Part shown: piece after piece, positions 8,010 through 16,497 of the stretch
Position numbering within the stretch: position 1 is the stretch's first letter
Layout of the letters: every line of letters starts with the position of its first letter
Source of the DNA: Fimbriiglobus sp.
GTDB taxonomy: Bacteria > Planctomycetota > Planctomycetia > Gemmatales > Gemmataceae
DNA: 53,950 nt
Direction: 5' to 3'
Assembly (NCBI GenBank): GCA_022841795.1
Contig: JALHQU010000026.1
Coordinates: 1 to 53,950, forward strand
Position numbers and translations under genes: made by a program
Notes under the pieces: model-generated
What the model saw: the letters and a program-made list of their open reading frames with translations, nothing else
Database searches by the model: none
What the model was told of the DNA's origin: nothing

Positions 8010-8278
8010 CCCATCGCTTCCATCGCCCGCCGCATCTTGGCGAACCGATCCAGCAGTTCGGCGGTCGTCACGCCGCCGCCGGCCAGCATCTCCCGACGGG
8101 CTTCTTCGATCGCCTCCGGGGTATCCAGATCTTCGGTGTAACTGGCGAACAGGTTCGCGTACTCGTCGGCGGACAGGAAGTAGCCGACCACCCGCCCGCT
8201 CTCGTCGCAGATTTTGGTGCCCGGTGTGCCGCCGTTCAGCCGCTGCCGGAGATCGGCATCAAGGATCAGTTCACTCAT
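8006..8278 (-). CDS. Putative antitoxin of the ParE-type pair
   Basis: 90 residues, first gene of the two-gene unit and overlapping the toxin by 4 nt. It opens MSELILDADLRQRLNGGT and contains CDESGRVVGYFLSADEY, resembling antitoxin-like proteins of planctomycetes and cyanobacteria that carry a short beta-strand domain before a helical toxin-binding tail (EAIEEARREMLAGGGVT). The C-terminal half is helical and charged. Identification rests mostly on position and size. Confidence 0.6.
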   Translation of the reverse strand: MSELILDADLRQRLNGGTPGTKICDESGRVVGYFLSADEYANLFASYTEDLDTPEAIEEARREMLAGGGVTTAELLDRFAKMRRAMEAMG

Positions 8279-8322
8279 CGGGTTGCCCTCCTACCGAACA
8301 TCGTACCACACCACCTCGGTGG

Positions 8323-8363
8323 AAAAAACGCCGCCCGCAGGATCACTCCCACGGGCGACGGCG
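8323..8363 (-). terminator. Rho-independent terminator of glnN
   Basis: Read on the minus strand, a GC-rich stem (GCCGTCGCCCG paired with CGGGCGGCG across a 14-nt loop) is followed by six T. It lies 18 nt after the glnN stop and separates glnN from the toxin-antitoxin unit. It is the clearest intrinsic terminator in the window. Confidence 0.75.
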
Positions 8364-8381
8364 GAGTTCGTCACTTCCGGC

Positions 8382-10565
8382 TCACTTGATGAACAGCATC
8401 TCCTGGTACGTCGGCAGCGGCCACAGGTCGTCGGCCACCATCGTCTCCAGGGTGTCGGCGGCGGTGCGGAGGTCGGTCATCTTCGGCAGCACGTGGTCGC
8501 GGAAGTGCTTGGCGTGGTCGTAGGGGGTGCCGTCCGCGTGGTGCCCGTGCGCCTTCTCCAGGGCGGCCAGCGCCTTCTGGAAGGTGGTGAGGGTACTGGT
8601 CAGTTCCTTCAGGTGGTCCACCTGGGCGGTCGCGTCCACCCCGGCCGCCTTGGCCGCGTTCACCGCCGTCGCCACCTGCCCCTGGTATCGCAACGCCGCC
8701 GGGAGGATCATCGTCTTGCCCATGCTCACCATCAGGTTGGCCTCGATGTTCACCGTCTTCACGTAGCTCTCGCAGAAGATGGTGTACCGGGCGTTCAACT
8801 CTCGCTCGCTCAGCACTTTGTACTTGGCGAACAGGTCCACCGTGCTCTTGGCGATGAGCGTGGGGATGGCGTCCACCGTGTTCTTCAGGTTCGGCAGCCC
8901 CCGTTTCTCCGCCTCCTTGTGCCACTCGTCGCTGTACCCGTCGCCGTTGAACACCACCTTCTTCGACTCCTTCAGGATGCCCGGCAGCAGGTCCTGGATG
9001 GCCTTGGCCAGCGGCTTCCCGCCCTTCGTGTCCGCCTCCAACTTGGTGGCGATGAAATCCATGCTCTCGGCCGCGATGGTGTTCAGCACCACGTTCGGCC
9101 CGCTGATGCTGAAGCTGCTGCCCACCGCCCGGAACTCGAACTTGTTGCCGGTGAACGCGAACGGGCTGGTGCGGTTGCGGTCGCCGGCGTCCTTCGGCAG
9201 CTTGGGCAGCACGCTCACCCCCACCTCCATGAACCCGCCCTGCTTGGTGCTCTTCAGGTCGGACCGCTCCAACTGGTCCATCACGTCCTGCAACTGGTCG
9301 CCGAGGAAGATGCTGATGATGGCCGGCGGGGCCTCGTTCGCCCCCAGCCGGTGGTCGTTGCCGGCGCTGGCCACGCTGACGCGGAGTAACTCCGGGTACT
9401 TGGCGACGGCGCGGATGACGGCCACGCAGTACACCAGGAACTGGGCGTTGTCGTGCGGGGTGTCGCCGGGGTTGAGCAGGTTCTCGCCGGTGTCCGTGCT
9501 CATGCTCCAGTTGTTGTGCTTGCCGCTGCCGTTGATGCCGGCGAACGGCTTCTCGTGCATCAGGCACACCAGGTCGTACTTCTCGGCCGTCCGCCGCAGC
9601 ACGTCCATGGTCAGCTGGTTGTGGTCGGTGGCGAGGTTGCTGTCCTCGAAGATCGGCGCGATCTCGTACTGGCTGGGGGCCACCTCGTTGTGCCGCGTCT
9701 TCACCGGGATGCCCAACTTGAACATCTCCGCCTCGGCGTCCGCCATGCACGCGATCACCCGCTCGGGGATGGTGCCGAAGTACTGGTCTTCCAGCTCCTG
9801 GCCTTTCGGCGGCTTGGCCCCGAACAGGGTGCGGCCGGCGTTCAGCAGGTCCGGCCGGGCGTACAGGAAGTTCTTGTCGATCAGGAAGTATTCCTGCTCC
9901 GGGCCGACGGTGGTGAACACCTTCTTGGCGTCCGAGTTGCCGAACAGCCGCAGGATGCGGAGGGCCTGGGTGCTGAGCGCTTCCATCGACCGCAGCAGCG
10001 GCGTCTTCTTGTCCAGCGCCTCGCCCGTCCACGACACGAACACCGTCGGGATGACCAGGGTGGCCCCGTTCGGCGTCTCGCGGAGGTACGCCGGGCTGGT
10101 CGGGTCCCAGCCGGTGTACCCGCGGGCCTCGAACGTCGCCCGGATGCCCCCGCTCGGGAAGCTGCTCGCGTCCGGCTCACCCTTCACCAGCTCCTTCCCG
10201 CTGAACTCGGCCAGCCCGCCGCCGGTGCCGGTGGGCGTCAGGAAGCTGTCGTGCTTCTCGGCCGTCAGCCCGGTCATCGGCTGGAACAGGTGGGTGTAGT
10301 GCGTCGCCCCGTGTTCGAGCGCCCAGTCCTTCATCGCGCTGGCCACCGCGTCGGCCACCGTCGGGTCGAGCGGCACGCCCAGCTTGATCGTCTTCTGCAG
10401 CGCCTTGAACACCGGCTTGGGCAGCCGGGCCTTCTGCTCCTCCTCGTGGAACACGTTCACCCCGAACAGGTCCTTGATGTGTTCGGTGCGGAAGTCCAGG
10501 TTATCGAGCTGGTGGTAGGTGCTGGCGATGGCCTGGATCGCCTGCTGGCGTGCGGTCATACCCAT
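8382..10565 (-). CDS. glnN: Glutamine synthetase type III
   Basis: ATP-dependent ligation of ammonia to glutamate, cytoplasmic; main ammonium assimilation enzyme. 727 residues, the length of GSIII (about 700-730) and not GSI (about 470). Landmarks are the family-specific [30 protein letters not shown] (metal ligands), [13 protein letters not shown] (ATP and ammonium site) and [18 protein letters not shown]. The ATG at 10565 is chosen because GGAG lies 9 nt upstream; a second Met two codons later is possible. It is divergent from parA across a 158-nt gap that must hold both promoters. No glnB or amtB is adjacent. Confidence 0.96.
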   Translation of the reverse strand: MGMTARQQAIQAIASTYHQLDNLDFRTEHIKDLFGVNVFHEEEQKARLPKPVFKALQKTIKLGVPLDPTVADAVASAMKDWALEHGATHYTHLFQPMTGLTAEKHDSFLTPTGTGGGLAEFSGKELVKGEPDASSFPSGGIRATFEARGYTGWDPTSPAYLRETPNGATLVIPTVFVSWTGEALDKKTPLLRSMEALSTQALRILRLFGNSDAKKVFTTVGPEQEYFLIDKNFLYARPDLLNAGRTLFGAKPPKGQELEDQYFGTIPERVIACMADAEAEMFKLGIPVKTRHNEVAPSQYEIAPIFEDSNLATDHNQLTMDVLRRTAEKYDLVCLMHEKPFAGINGSGKHNNWSMSTDTGENLLNPGDTPHDNAQFLVYCVAVIRAVAKYPELLRVSVASAGNDHRLGANEAPPAIISIFLGDQLQDVMDQLERSDLKSTKQGGFMEVGVSVLPKLPKDAGDRNRTSPFAFTGNKFEFRAVGSSFSISGPNVVLNTIAAESMDFIATKLEADTKGGKPLAKAIQDLLPGILKESKKVVFNGDGYSDEWHKEAEKRGLPNLKNTVDAIPTLIAKSTVDLFAKYKVLSERELNARYTIFCESYVKTVNIEANLMVSMGKTMILPAALRYQGQVATAVNAAKAAGVDATAQVDHLKELTSTLTTFQKALAALEKAHGHHADGTPYDHAKHFRDHVLPKMTDLRTAADTLETMVADDLWPLPTYQEMLFIK

Positions 10566-10723
10566 CCGGGTGCGCTCCGAAAGAGGGAAGGACGGTGTGT
10601 GCGGGGTCGGACGCGCCGGGATCGGGCCGCCGTGCGGCAGGCGGGTTGGGCTAGTCCGGGAGAGGATAGGTGAGTTATAAGCCGGGCAAATTCGGCGGCA
10701 AGCCACCGGGAGCAGGAACCACC

Positions 10724-11578
10724 ATGCGACGCATCGCCATCCTCAACCAGAAAGGCGGGGTCGGCAAAACCACCACCACCGTCAACCTCGCCGCCGCCCT
10801 CGCCGCGTCCGGGCAGCGGGTGTGCGTGCTCGACCTGGACCCGCAGGCGCACGCCACCACCCACCTGGGGTGCGAACCGGACGGCAGCGGGCCGAGTCTG
10901 TACGACGTGCTGGTGAGCAGTAAGCCGCTTGCGGCGGTGCGGAAGGAGGCGGACCAGAACCTGTGGCTGTGCCCGGCCGACATAAACCTGGCCGCCGCCG
11001 AGGTGGAACTGGCCGGGGTGGTCGGGCGGGAGGTGATCCTGCGGGAGTCGCTGGCCCAGGATGCGACCACCTTCGACTACATGCTGATGGACTGCGGGCC
11101 GAGCCTCGGCGTCCTCACACTGAATGCACTCGCGGCGGCGGACGAGGTGGTCATCCCGCTCCAGCCGCACTTCCTCGCCCTGCACGGGTTGAGCAAGCTG
11201 CTCGAAACCACCGCCATCGTCGCCCGCCGGATCAACCCGCGGCTGAAGGTGACGGGCGTGGCGGTGTGCCTGTTCGACGCCCAGACGAAACTGGCCCACG
11301 AGGTGGTGGCCGACCTGTCCGCGTTCCTGGACAAGTCCCGCGGGCAGCCGGTGCCGTGGGCCGACGCCCGCGTGTTCGACACCCGAATCCGCCGCAACGT
11401 GAAGCTGGCCGAGTGCCCGAGCTTCGGCAAGTCCATCTTCCGGTATGCCCCAACCTGCCCCGGCGCGACCGACTACGCCGCCCTCGCCAACGAGCTGGCC
11501 GGCGCGGTGGATGTCGGCCAGCAGCCGCTTGCGGCTAAGCCGACTGAGGCGGGCCAGCCGGTTCTGGCGGTGGCGTAG
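10724..11578 (+). CDS. ParA/Soj-type ATPase without a ParB neighbour
   Basis: Deviant Walker-type ATPase that moves chromosomes, plasmids or protein cargo along the nucleoid. 284 residues from the ATG at 10724. The P-loop is [15 protein letters not shown], Walker A-prime [11 protein letters not shown], and Walker [21 protein letters not shown]-terminal residues [17 protein letters not shown] are extra and partly encoded by a small palindrome (see 11523-11536). No ParB or parS candidate lies beside it; it stands between glnN and a convergent membrane gene, so it may act on a non-chromosomal cargo. Confidence 0.9.
   Translation: MRRIAILNQKGGVGKTTTTVNLAAALAASGQRVCVLDLDPQAHATTHLGCEPDGSGPSLYDVLVSSKPLAAVRKEADQNLWLCPADINLAAAEVELAGVVGREVILRESLAQDATTFDYMLMDCGPSLGVLTLNALAAADEVVIPLQPHFLALHGLSKLLETTAIVARRINPRLKVTGVAVCLFDAQTKLAHEVVADLSAFLDKSRGQPVPWADARVFDTRIRRNVKLAECPSFGKSIFRYAPTCPGATDYAALANELAGAVDVGQQPLAAKPTEAGQPVLAVA
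11523..11536. repeat. AAGCCGC-type mini-palindrome inside parA
   Basis: AGCCGCTTGCGGCT near the 3-prime end of parA encodes P-L-A-A. A second copy of the core (GCCGCTTGCGGC, 10924-10935) earlier in the same gene also encodes P-L-A-A in the same frame. Intergenic relatives occur at 22264, 23042, 44035 and 45381. Confidence 0.5.
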
Positions 11579-11581
11579 GGC

Positions 11582-13837
11582 CTATTTCTTGGCCTTCGGC
11601 CGGGTCAAGGCCGCCCCGAGGTAAAACGCGGCGACCACCAGCAGCAGCGCCTTGATGCCGGTGACGAACGTAACCGACTGGACGAGCGCGCCGGCGAGCG
11701 AGCCGAACAGGTTCGCCCCGAGGGCGGCGTCCTTCCGCGGGGCGGCGGCGAACGACCGGGCGAACACCAGCCCGCTGAACAGCATGGGCAGGCTGGTGAG
11801 CAGCCCGACCACCGCCGCCTTCTGCCAGTACGGCAGGAACCCGAACCGGGACAGGTCGAGGAAGTACAGGCCGACGCAACTGGCCAGCAGGGCGGCGTAC
11901 ACCGGCCCGTCGGGCAGCCGCTTCAGCCGCGGGGTGAGGGCGTTCGCCGCCAGCACCATCAGCAGCACCCCGGAGATGATGACCGCGTTCACCACCCAGG
12001 TGTTCCCGAGTACCACCGCCGCCTTGCTGATGTTCTGCACCTCCAGCAGCATGAACCCCGCCCCGAGCAGGGCGAAGTGCGTGTTCGACCGATCCCACCC
12101 GCGTACGATGTGCCCGGCGTTCAGCGACCGCAGGCCGAACGCGAACAGGGCGAGCAGCCCGGCGGCGAGCATCAGGTACAGCGGCGGGATGCCGCGGCCC
12201 TCCAGGTAGATGTACGGCCAGTCGTCGCTGGTCACCTCGGCCGGTTCACCAGAGCGGGCGGGGGTGTCCTTCTGCCAGTCCGTCACCAGCCCGTTCAGGG
12301 TGGGGTCGGCGGCCAGCCGCCCGCGGACGGCGTCCAGGTCGCCGGTGACGAACACCACCCCGCCCCAGCCGAACCCGTTCGGCGGCACCCGGAACACCAC
12401 CGGCGGGTGGCCGAACACCTCCTCCAGGCAGCGGGCCATGCGGTCCAGGATGAACGGCTTCTGAGCCTCGAAGCTGAGCACCATCACCCCGCCCGGGTTG
12501 AGCAACTGGCGGGCGCGGGTCAGGCTCTCGCGGGTGTACACGTAGTGGTCCAGCCGGGCGTTGGTCATGGACGTGGTGGTGTGCGAGTCGAGCAGCCCGA
12601 ACGCGATCACGTCGAACGTGCGGTCGGCGGTGGCGAAGTACGACCGGGCGTCGTCCGTCACCACCGTCACCCGCGGGTCGGCGTACGGGTTCTCCGGGTG
12701 GACCCGCCGGCCGTACCGGATGATCTCCGGGTCGATCTCCACCGCCACCACCTCGCCCGCCCCGTTCCGCAACATGCCGGCCACGTCGTTCCCGGACCCG
12801 GCCCCGACCACCAGCGTGGCCTTCGGGTTCGGGTGGAACTTGGGCGGCAGGTCGTACTGCGAGTATCCCCGCTGGCCGGCCGGGTACCACTGCGGGTTGG
12901 CCGCCACGTTCTCCGCCCGCAGGTCCACCGTCGCCTGATACCCGATGTTGTTCACCGAGATCATGTGCGTGCCGAACCCGAAGTTCGGCGGGTGCCGCTC
13001 GCCGCCCACATACGCCCACAGCCCGCCCTGCTTCCCCTCGTCGAACCGGAACAGGGCCAGCTTCTGGTACGGCGACCACCGCACCTCCTCCCACCCCGGC
13101 TCCACCCCGGCCAGTGCGCCGCCGCCCACGATGGCCGCCACCAGCCCCTTGTCCACCCACTTCGACCGCCCGCCGGTGCCGATCAGCGGCACGCACCCGG
13201 CGGCGAACAGGGCGAACCACGTCACCGGCGGCAGCCCGGCCGCGCTGCACCCGACGAACAGCCAGATGCCGACCAGGCTGCCGGCCACGTTCACCGAGTA
13301 CGCCCGCAGCGGGTGCGGGTGGTCGGCCATCAGCCCGCCGAGCAGCCGGCCGACCGGCACGAACGCCGCCCACAACAGGAACATGAGGGCGAAGGTGAGC
13401 GCCAGCCCGATCACCCCGCCGGCCGCCGCCGCCGCCCCGCCCAACTCCCCGCCGCCCCAGATGACCAGCCCGCTCGCCCCGCTCAGCAGGTCGGTGATGG
13501 ACGTGCCCAGCAGGTAGCGGACGGGCGGGATCGCCAGCAGGCCGGTGAGGATGGCGAGCGGCAGCAGCACGTCGCGGAGGGCGAACCGACGCCGCGAGTC
13601 CCAGCAGCCCATGCCCAGGCCGAGGAAGCACACCACCAGCACCGTGTTCTGCAGGTACGCGAAGATGCGGATCTCGGTCGTCACCCAGCGGATGAGCAGC
13701 AGCTCCAGGAACAATCCCACCGCCCCGACCAGGAACACCGCCCACCCGGCCCCGATCCGCCGGGCCACCTCGGCCCCCGGCCGGTCGGCCGGCAGCGGCG
13801 TGTTGGTCAACGGGTCGGCGGCGACGGCGGTGGACAT
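11582..13837 (-). CDS. Membrane-embedded spermidine synthase-like protein
   Basis: 751 residues from the ATG at 13837; the frame is open further upstream but the Met is followed by the first helix region. About seven N-terminal hydrophobic helices are visible, starting with GAGWAVFLVGAVGLFLELLL. Then comes a soluble Rossmann domain with LVVGAGSGNDVAGML (SAM or dcSAM binding), VAVEIDPEI and DDARSYF, followed by four to five C-terminal helices. Such fusions of a spermidine-synthase fold with major-facilitator-like helices are widespread but their substrate is unknown. It ends 3 nt from the parA stop, tail to tail. Confidence 0.82.
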   Translation of the reverse strand: MSTAVAADPLTNTPLPADRPGAEVARRIGAGWAVFLVGAVGLFLELLLIRWVTTEIRIFAYLQNTVLVVCFLGLGMGCWDSRRRFALRDVLLPLAILTGLLAIPPVRYLLGTSITDLLSGASGLVIWGGGELGGAAAAAGGVIGLALTFALMFLLWAAFVPVGRLLGGLMADHPHPLRAYSVNVAGSLVGIWLFVGCSAAGLPPVTWFALFAAGCVPLIGTGGRSKWVDKGLVAAIVGGGALAGVEPGWEEVRWSPYQKLALFRFDEGKQGGLWAYVGGERHPPNFGFGTHMISVNNIGYQATVDLRAENVAANPQWYPAGQRGYSQYDLPPKFHPNPKATLVVGAGSGNDVAGMLRNGAGEVVAVEIDPEIIRYGRRVHPENPYADPRVTVVTDDARSYFATADRTFDVIAFGLLDSHTTTSMTNARLDHYVYTRESLTRARQLLNPGGVMVLSFEAQKPFILDRMARCLEEVFGHPPVVFRVPPNGFGWGGVVFVTGDLDAVRGRLAADPTLNGLVTDWQKDTPARSGEPAEVTSDDWPYIYLEGRGIPPLYLMLAAGLLALFAFGLRSLNAGHIVRGWDRSNTHFALLGAGFMLLEVQNISKAAVVLGNTWVVNAVIISGVLLMVLAANALTPRLKRLPDGPVYAALLASCVGLYFLDLSRFGFLPYWQKAAVVGLLTSLPMLFSGLVFARSFAAAPRKDAALGANLFGSLAGALVQSVTFVTGIKALLLVVAAFYLGAALTRPKAKK

Positions 13838-13944
13838 CGGGGGCTGCTCGGGGTGGGAACGGGACGCCGGAACCGTAGAACAGAATTCCTGTGGCCGGCG
13901 AACAAACGCGCCCGCCCTGCACCCGTTTCCGAATCGCAACCCGC

Positions 13945-14388
13945 ATGATCGCCGTCTCGGTGAAGAACCAGCAGGAGCTGGTTGAACTCGACTACCAGGG
14001 ATTGAAGGCCGCCGCCAAGGCCGTCCTCGAAGGGGAGGGCGTGGAAGCGGCGAAGGTGACGTTCGCCGTCATGGACGACGCCACCATTCACATGCTGAAC
14101 AAGCGGCACCTGAACCACGACGAGCCGACCGACGTGCTCACCTTCCCATACTCCGTGCCGGGTGTGAAGAAGCTGGAGGGCGACATCGCCATCGGGGCGG
14201 GGGTGGCGAAGCGGGAGGCGGACGAGCGGGGGCACCCGGTTCACGCCGAGCTGTGCCTGTACGTCATCCACGGCTGCCTGCACCTGTGCGGGTACTTCGA
14301 CCAGACCGACCGGGACAAGCGGAAGATGCGGGCGAAGGAGCGGGAGTACCTGGGCAAACTCGGCCTGCCGGACATTGTGGAGGATTGA
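13945..14388 (+). CDS. ybeY: Endoribonuclease YbeY (16S rRNA maturation)
   Basis: Single-strand-specific metallo-endoribonuclease for 16S rRNA 3-prime end processing and late ribosome quality control. 147 residues. HMLNKRHLNHDEPTDVLTFP and the zinc-site HGCLHLCGYFDQ are clear. In the consensus H-G-x-x-H-L-x-G-Y-D-H the third zinc ligand is His; here the aligned residue is Asp. The ATG at 13945 starts the conserved fold. It is divergent from the membrane protein gene and followed at once by a long inverted repeat. Confidence 0.9.
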   Translation: MIAVSVKNQQELVELDYQGLKAAAKAVLEGEGVEAAKVTFAVMDDATIHMLNKRHLNHDEPTDVLTFPYSVPGVKKLEGDIAIGAGVAKREADERGHPVHAELCLYVIHGCLHLCGYFDQTDRDKRKMRAKEREYLGKLGLPDIVED

Positions 14389-14491
14389 GGCCCGCAGAGG
14401 ACGCGGAACAGACGCAGATAAAACCCTGATCAGAAAATGACTTGTTCGGATCCTGTCTTCATCTGCGTCTGTTCCGCGTCCTCTGCGGGCC
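14389..14491. repeat. Perfect 31-bp inverted repeat between ybeY and the rhodanese gene
   Basis: Arms 14389-14419 and 14461-14491 are exact reverse complements (first arm starts GGCCCGCAGAGGACGCGG), with a 41-nt loop. The left arm starts on the base after the ybeY stop and the right arm ends 7 nt before the rhodanese ATG, so the element fills the whole gap and would hide the rhodanese leader in a stem. Confidence 0.92.
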
Positions 14492-14498
14492 GATCAAC

Positions 14499-14825
14499 AT
14501 GATTCAACAAATCCAACCTGCCGCCGTGAAGGCCAAGCTGGACGCCGGGGAGCCGGTGGGGCTGGTCGATTGCCGCCAGCCGGAGGAGTACGCCCTCTGC
14601 CGCATCGAAGGTAGCACCCTCATTCCGCTCGGCGAACTGCGGGAGCGGGCCGGCGAGATCGCCCCGGCCGACGGCTCGCTGGTGGTGGTGTACTGCCACC
14701 ACGGGGTGCGGAGCCTGACCGGGGCGATGATGCTCATGCAGGCGGGCATGACCAACGTGGCGTCGATGGCCGGCGGGATCGAGGCGTGGAGCGTGCAGGT
14801 GGACCCGAGCGTCCCGCGGTACTGA
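14499..14825 (+). CDS. Rhodanese-like domain protein
   Basis: 108 residues, a single rhodanese domain: sulfur carrier or sulfurtransferase. VGLVDCRQPEEYALCRIEGS is the N-terminal CH2A-like motif, and the active-site loop is CHHGVRS with the catalytic Cys. GGIEAW closes the domain. The ATG at 14499 is used; an upstream extension would be encoded by the palindrome. No obvious ribosome-binding site is left by that palindrome. Confidence 0.9.
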   Translation: MIQQIQPAAVKAKLDAGEPVGLVDCRQPEEYALCRIEGSTLIPLGELRERAGEIAPADGSLVVVYCHHGVRSLTGAMMLMQAGMTNVASMAGGIEAWSVQVDPSVPRY

Positions 14826-14832
14826 CGCCGTT

Positions 14833-14898
14833 GGTGAACCGCGGGCGTCAGCCCGTCGGGTGTGATCCCACCCAGGCGGCTCACGCCGCCGGTTCACC
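14833..14898. repeat. Imperfect inverted repeat overlapping a transporter stop codon
   Basis: Arms 14833-14862 and 14869-14898 (each starting GGTGAACC) are about 30 nt with several mismatches and a 6-nt loop. The second arm includes the TGA and the last codons (G-E-P-A-A) of the POT transporter gene, so the repeat has supplied its C-terminus. Same family as 2428-2510. Confidence 0.75.
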
Positions 14899-16353
14899 GG
14901 GCTGTGTCCGATTGAACCGCCGCGCCACCAGCACGAACGCCGCCGTCACCACCAGCACCAGCACGGTGAGCATCAGGAAGTACCCCTGGGCGGTAGGGAA
15001 CTGGTACGCCGGTCGCGTCGCGTCCGCCAGCCCCCGGTCGGTGCCGATCAGCCCGCCGACGACCGACACGAACGGCGCCAGGTGGGCGGTGTCCGGGTAC
15101 GCCTTCGCCAGTTGCGACGACAGCAGGTTGGCGAAGAAGATGGGCACGAACCACAGGGCGGTGATGAAGCTCTTCATCGACCGCGGGGCGGCGGTGTACG
15201 CCAGCTCCAGCCCGGTGACGGAGATCAGCACCTCGCCCAGCGTCAGCACCACATACGCGGCCAACTGCCACAGGATGGACACCTTCGCGATCGACCCGTC
15301 CGGGTTGGTGGCGATCCAGCCGGCGGCGGCGTGGAGGGCGGTCGCGGCGGCGGTGAGCAGGAACCCGGCGGTGATCTTGTCCGTCGGCCGGATGCGGTAC
15401 CCCTTCGCCGCCAGCCGGCCGAACAGCAGGTTGAGCAGCGGCACGAAGCAGATGATGAGGAGCGGGTTGGCCGACATGATGCTTTCCGGCGGCAGCCGCC
15501 ACTCGGTCCGCCCGCCGACCGCGAACGGGGTGGTGAACTGCGTGTCCAGGTAGTCGGCGGCGAAGTAGATCCACACCGTCGTCTTCTGGTCGAACACCAC
15601 CCAGAAGAACATGACCAGGGCGAACAGCCCGGCCAGCCGCCCGGCCACCTTCCACTTGCCCTCCGCCCCGGCGTCGTCCGCCGCCCGGTTCGCCTCCACG
15701 TTTTCCACCGCATAGTGCTTCCGGCCGGCGGCGAACAGGACGAGGGCGACGGCCATCAGGACCGCCGGGAACAGGAACCCGGCCAGGTAGCCGGCGCGGG
15801 CCGACTCCGGGGTGGCCGGCAGGCCGGTCTTCGGGTCCACCTGCCCGAAGTAGTCGCGGAGCAGCGGGCAGATCTGGTACGACAGCAGCGAGCCGACGTT
15901 GATGGCCATGTAGAAGTAGCCGAACGCGCGGGTGCGGAGCTGGTCCTGTCCCGGCCGCTGCTGGTCGTAGGTCATGCCCATCAGCGTGGAGATGTTCGGC
16001 TTGATCACCCCGCTGCCGAACGCCAGGATGACCAGCGCGACGTACACCAGCGTCTCGTTCGACTGGCCGATGAGCAGTTGGCCGATCACATACGGCACGC
16101 TGAACGCCACGATCGTCCAGTACTTGCCCAGGAAGCGGTCGGCGATGAACCCGCCGATCAGGCCGGTGGCGAAGCACCCGGCCATGTACAGGTGGACGAC
16201 CTCGCTCGCCTCCCCCTTCGTCTTGCCGAACACGTGGATGAGGTACATGGCGAGCAGGCCGCGCATGCCGTAGAAGCTGCACCGCTCGGCCAGCTCGCCG
16301 AAGAAGATGAACCAGAACCCCTTCGGGTGCGAGGTCGGCACAGGTGCGGACAA
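14881..16353 (-). CDS. POT/PTR2 family proton-coupled oligopeptide transporter (copy 1)
   Basis: Imports di- and tripeptides with protons; inner membrane, 12-14 helices. 490 residues. The family motif E-x-x-E-R-F-x-Y-Y appears as GELAERCSFYGMRGLL, then GGFIADRFLGKYWTI and FYMAINVGSLLS (the second POT signature). The start is TTG at 16353: no ATG or GTG precedes the motif, and the leader GAGGACTCGTC-TTG-TCCGC is nearly identical to that of the tandem paralogue. Separated from copy 2 by 144 nt holding a palindrome. Confidence 0.92.
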   Translation of the reverse strand: MSAPVPTSHPKGFWFIFFGELAERCSFYGMRGLLAMYLIHVFGKTKGEASEVVHLYMAGCFATGLIGGFIADRFLGKYWTIVAFSVPYVIGQLLIGQSNETLVYVALVILAFGSGVIKPNISTLMGMTYDQQRPGQDQLRTRAFGYFYMAINVGSLLSYQICPLLRDYFGQVDPKTGLPATPESARAGYLAGFLFPAVLMAVALVLFAAGRKHYAVENVEANRAADDAGAEGKWKVAGRLAGLFALVMFFWVVFDQKTTVWIYFAADYLDTQFTTPFAVGGRTEWRLPPESIMSANPLLIICFVPLLNLLFGRLAAKGYRIRPTDKITAGFLLTAAATALHAAAGWIATNPDGSIAKVSILWQLAAYVVLTLGEVLISVTGLELAYTAAPRSMKSFITALWFVPIFFANLLSSQLAKAYPDTAHLAPFVSVVGGLIGTDRGLADATRPAYQFPTAQGYFLMLTVLVLVVTAAFVLVARRFNRTQPGEPAA

Positions 16354-16407
16354 GACGAGTCCTCAGGGAATTGATCGAGCCGCGACCGTGAGGGAGCGGG
16401 GCCGGGT

Positions 16408-16468
16408 TGGTGTCCCGGCTTCAGCCGGTCTTCTCGGCGATTCCAAACCGCCTGAAAGCGGGACACCA
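16408..16468. repeat. Imperfect inverted repeat between the two POT genes
   Basis: Arms 16408-16428 (TGGTGTCCCGGCTTCAGCC) and 16448-16468 pair over 21 nt with three mismatches and a 19-nt loop. Confidence 0.7.
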
Positions 16469-16497
16469 GCGAAACCCCCGCCTCCGTCGCGAGTCAC

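Noticed and set aside
8371-10032. 553-codon minus-strand frame overlapping glnN
   Set aside because: Shifted frame of glnN with low-complexity R/G/Q-rich translation and no motif.
1-13945. CRISPR array among the repeats
   Set aside because: The repeats are inverted, differ in sequence and are scattered singly; there are no regular spacers and no cas genes in the whole window.
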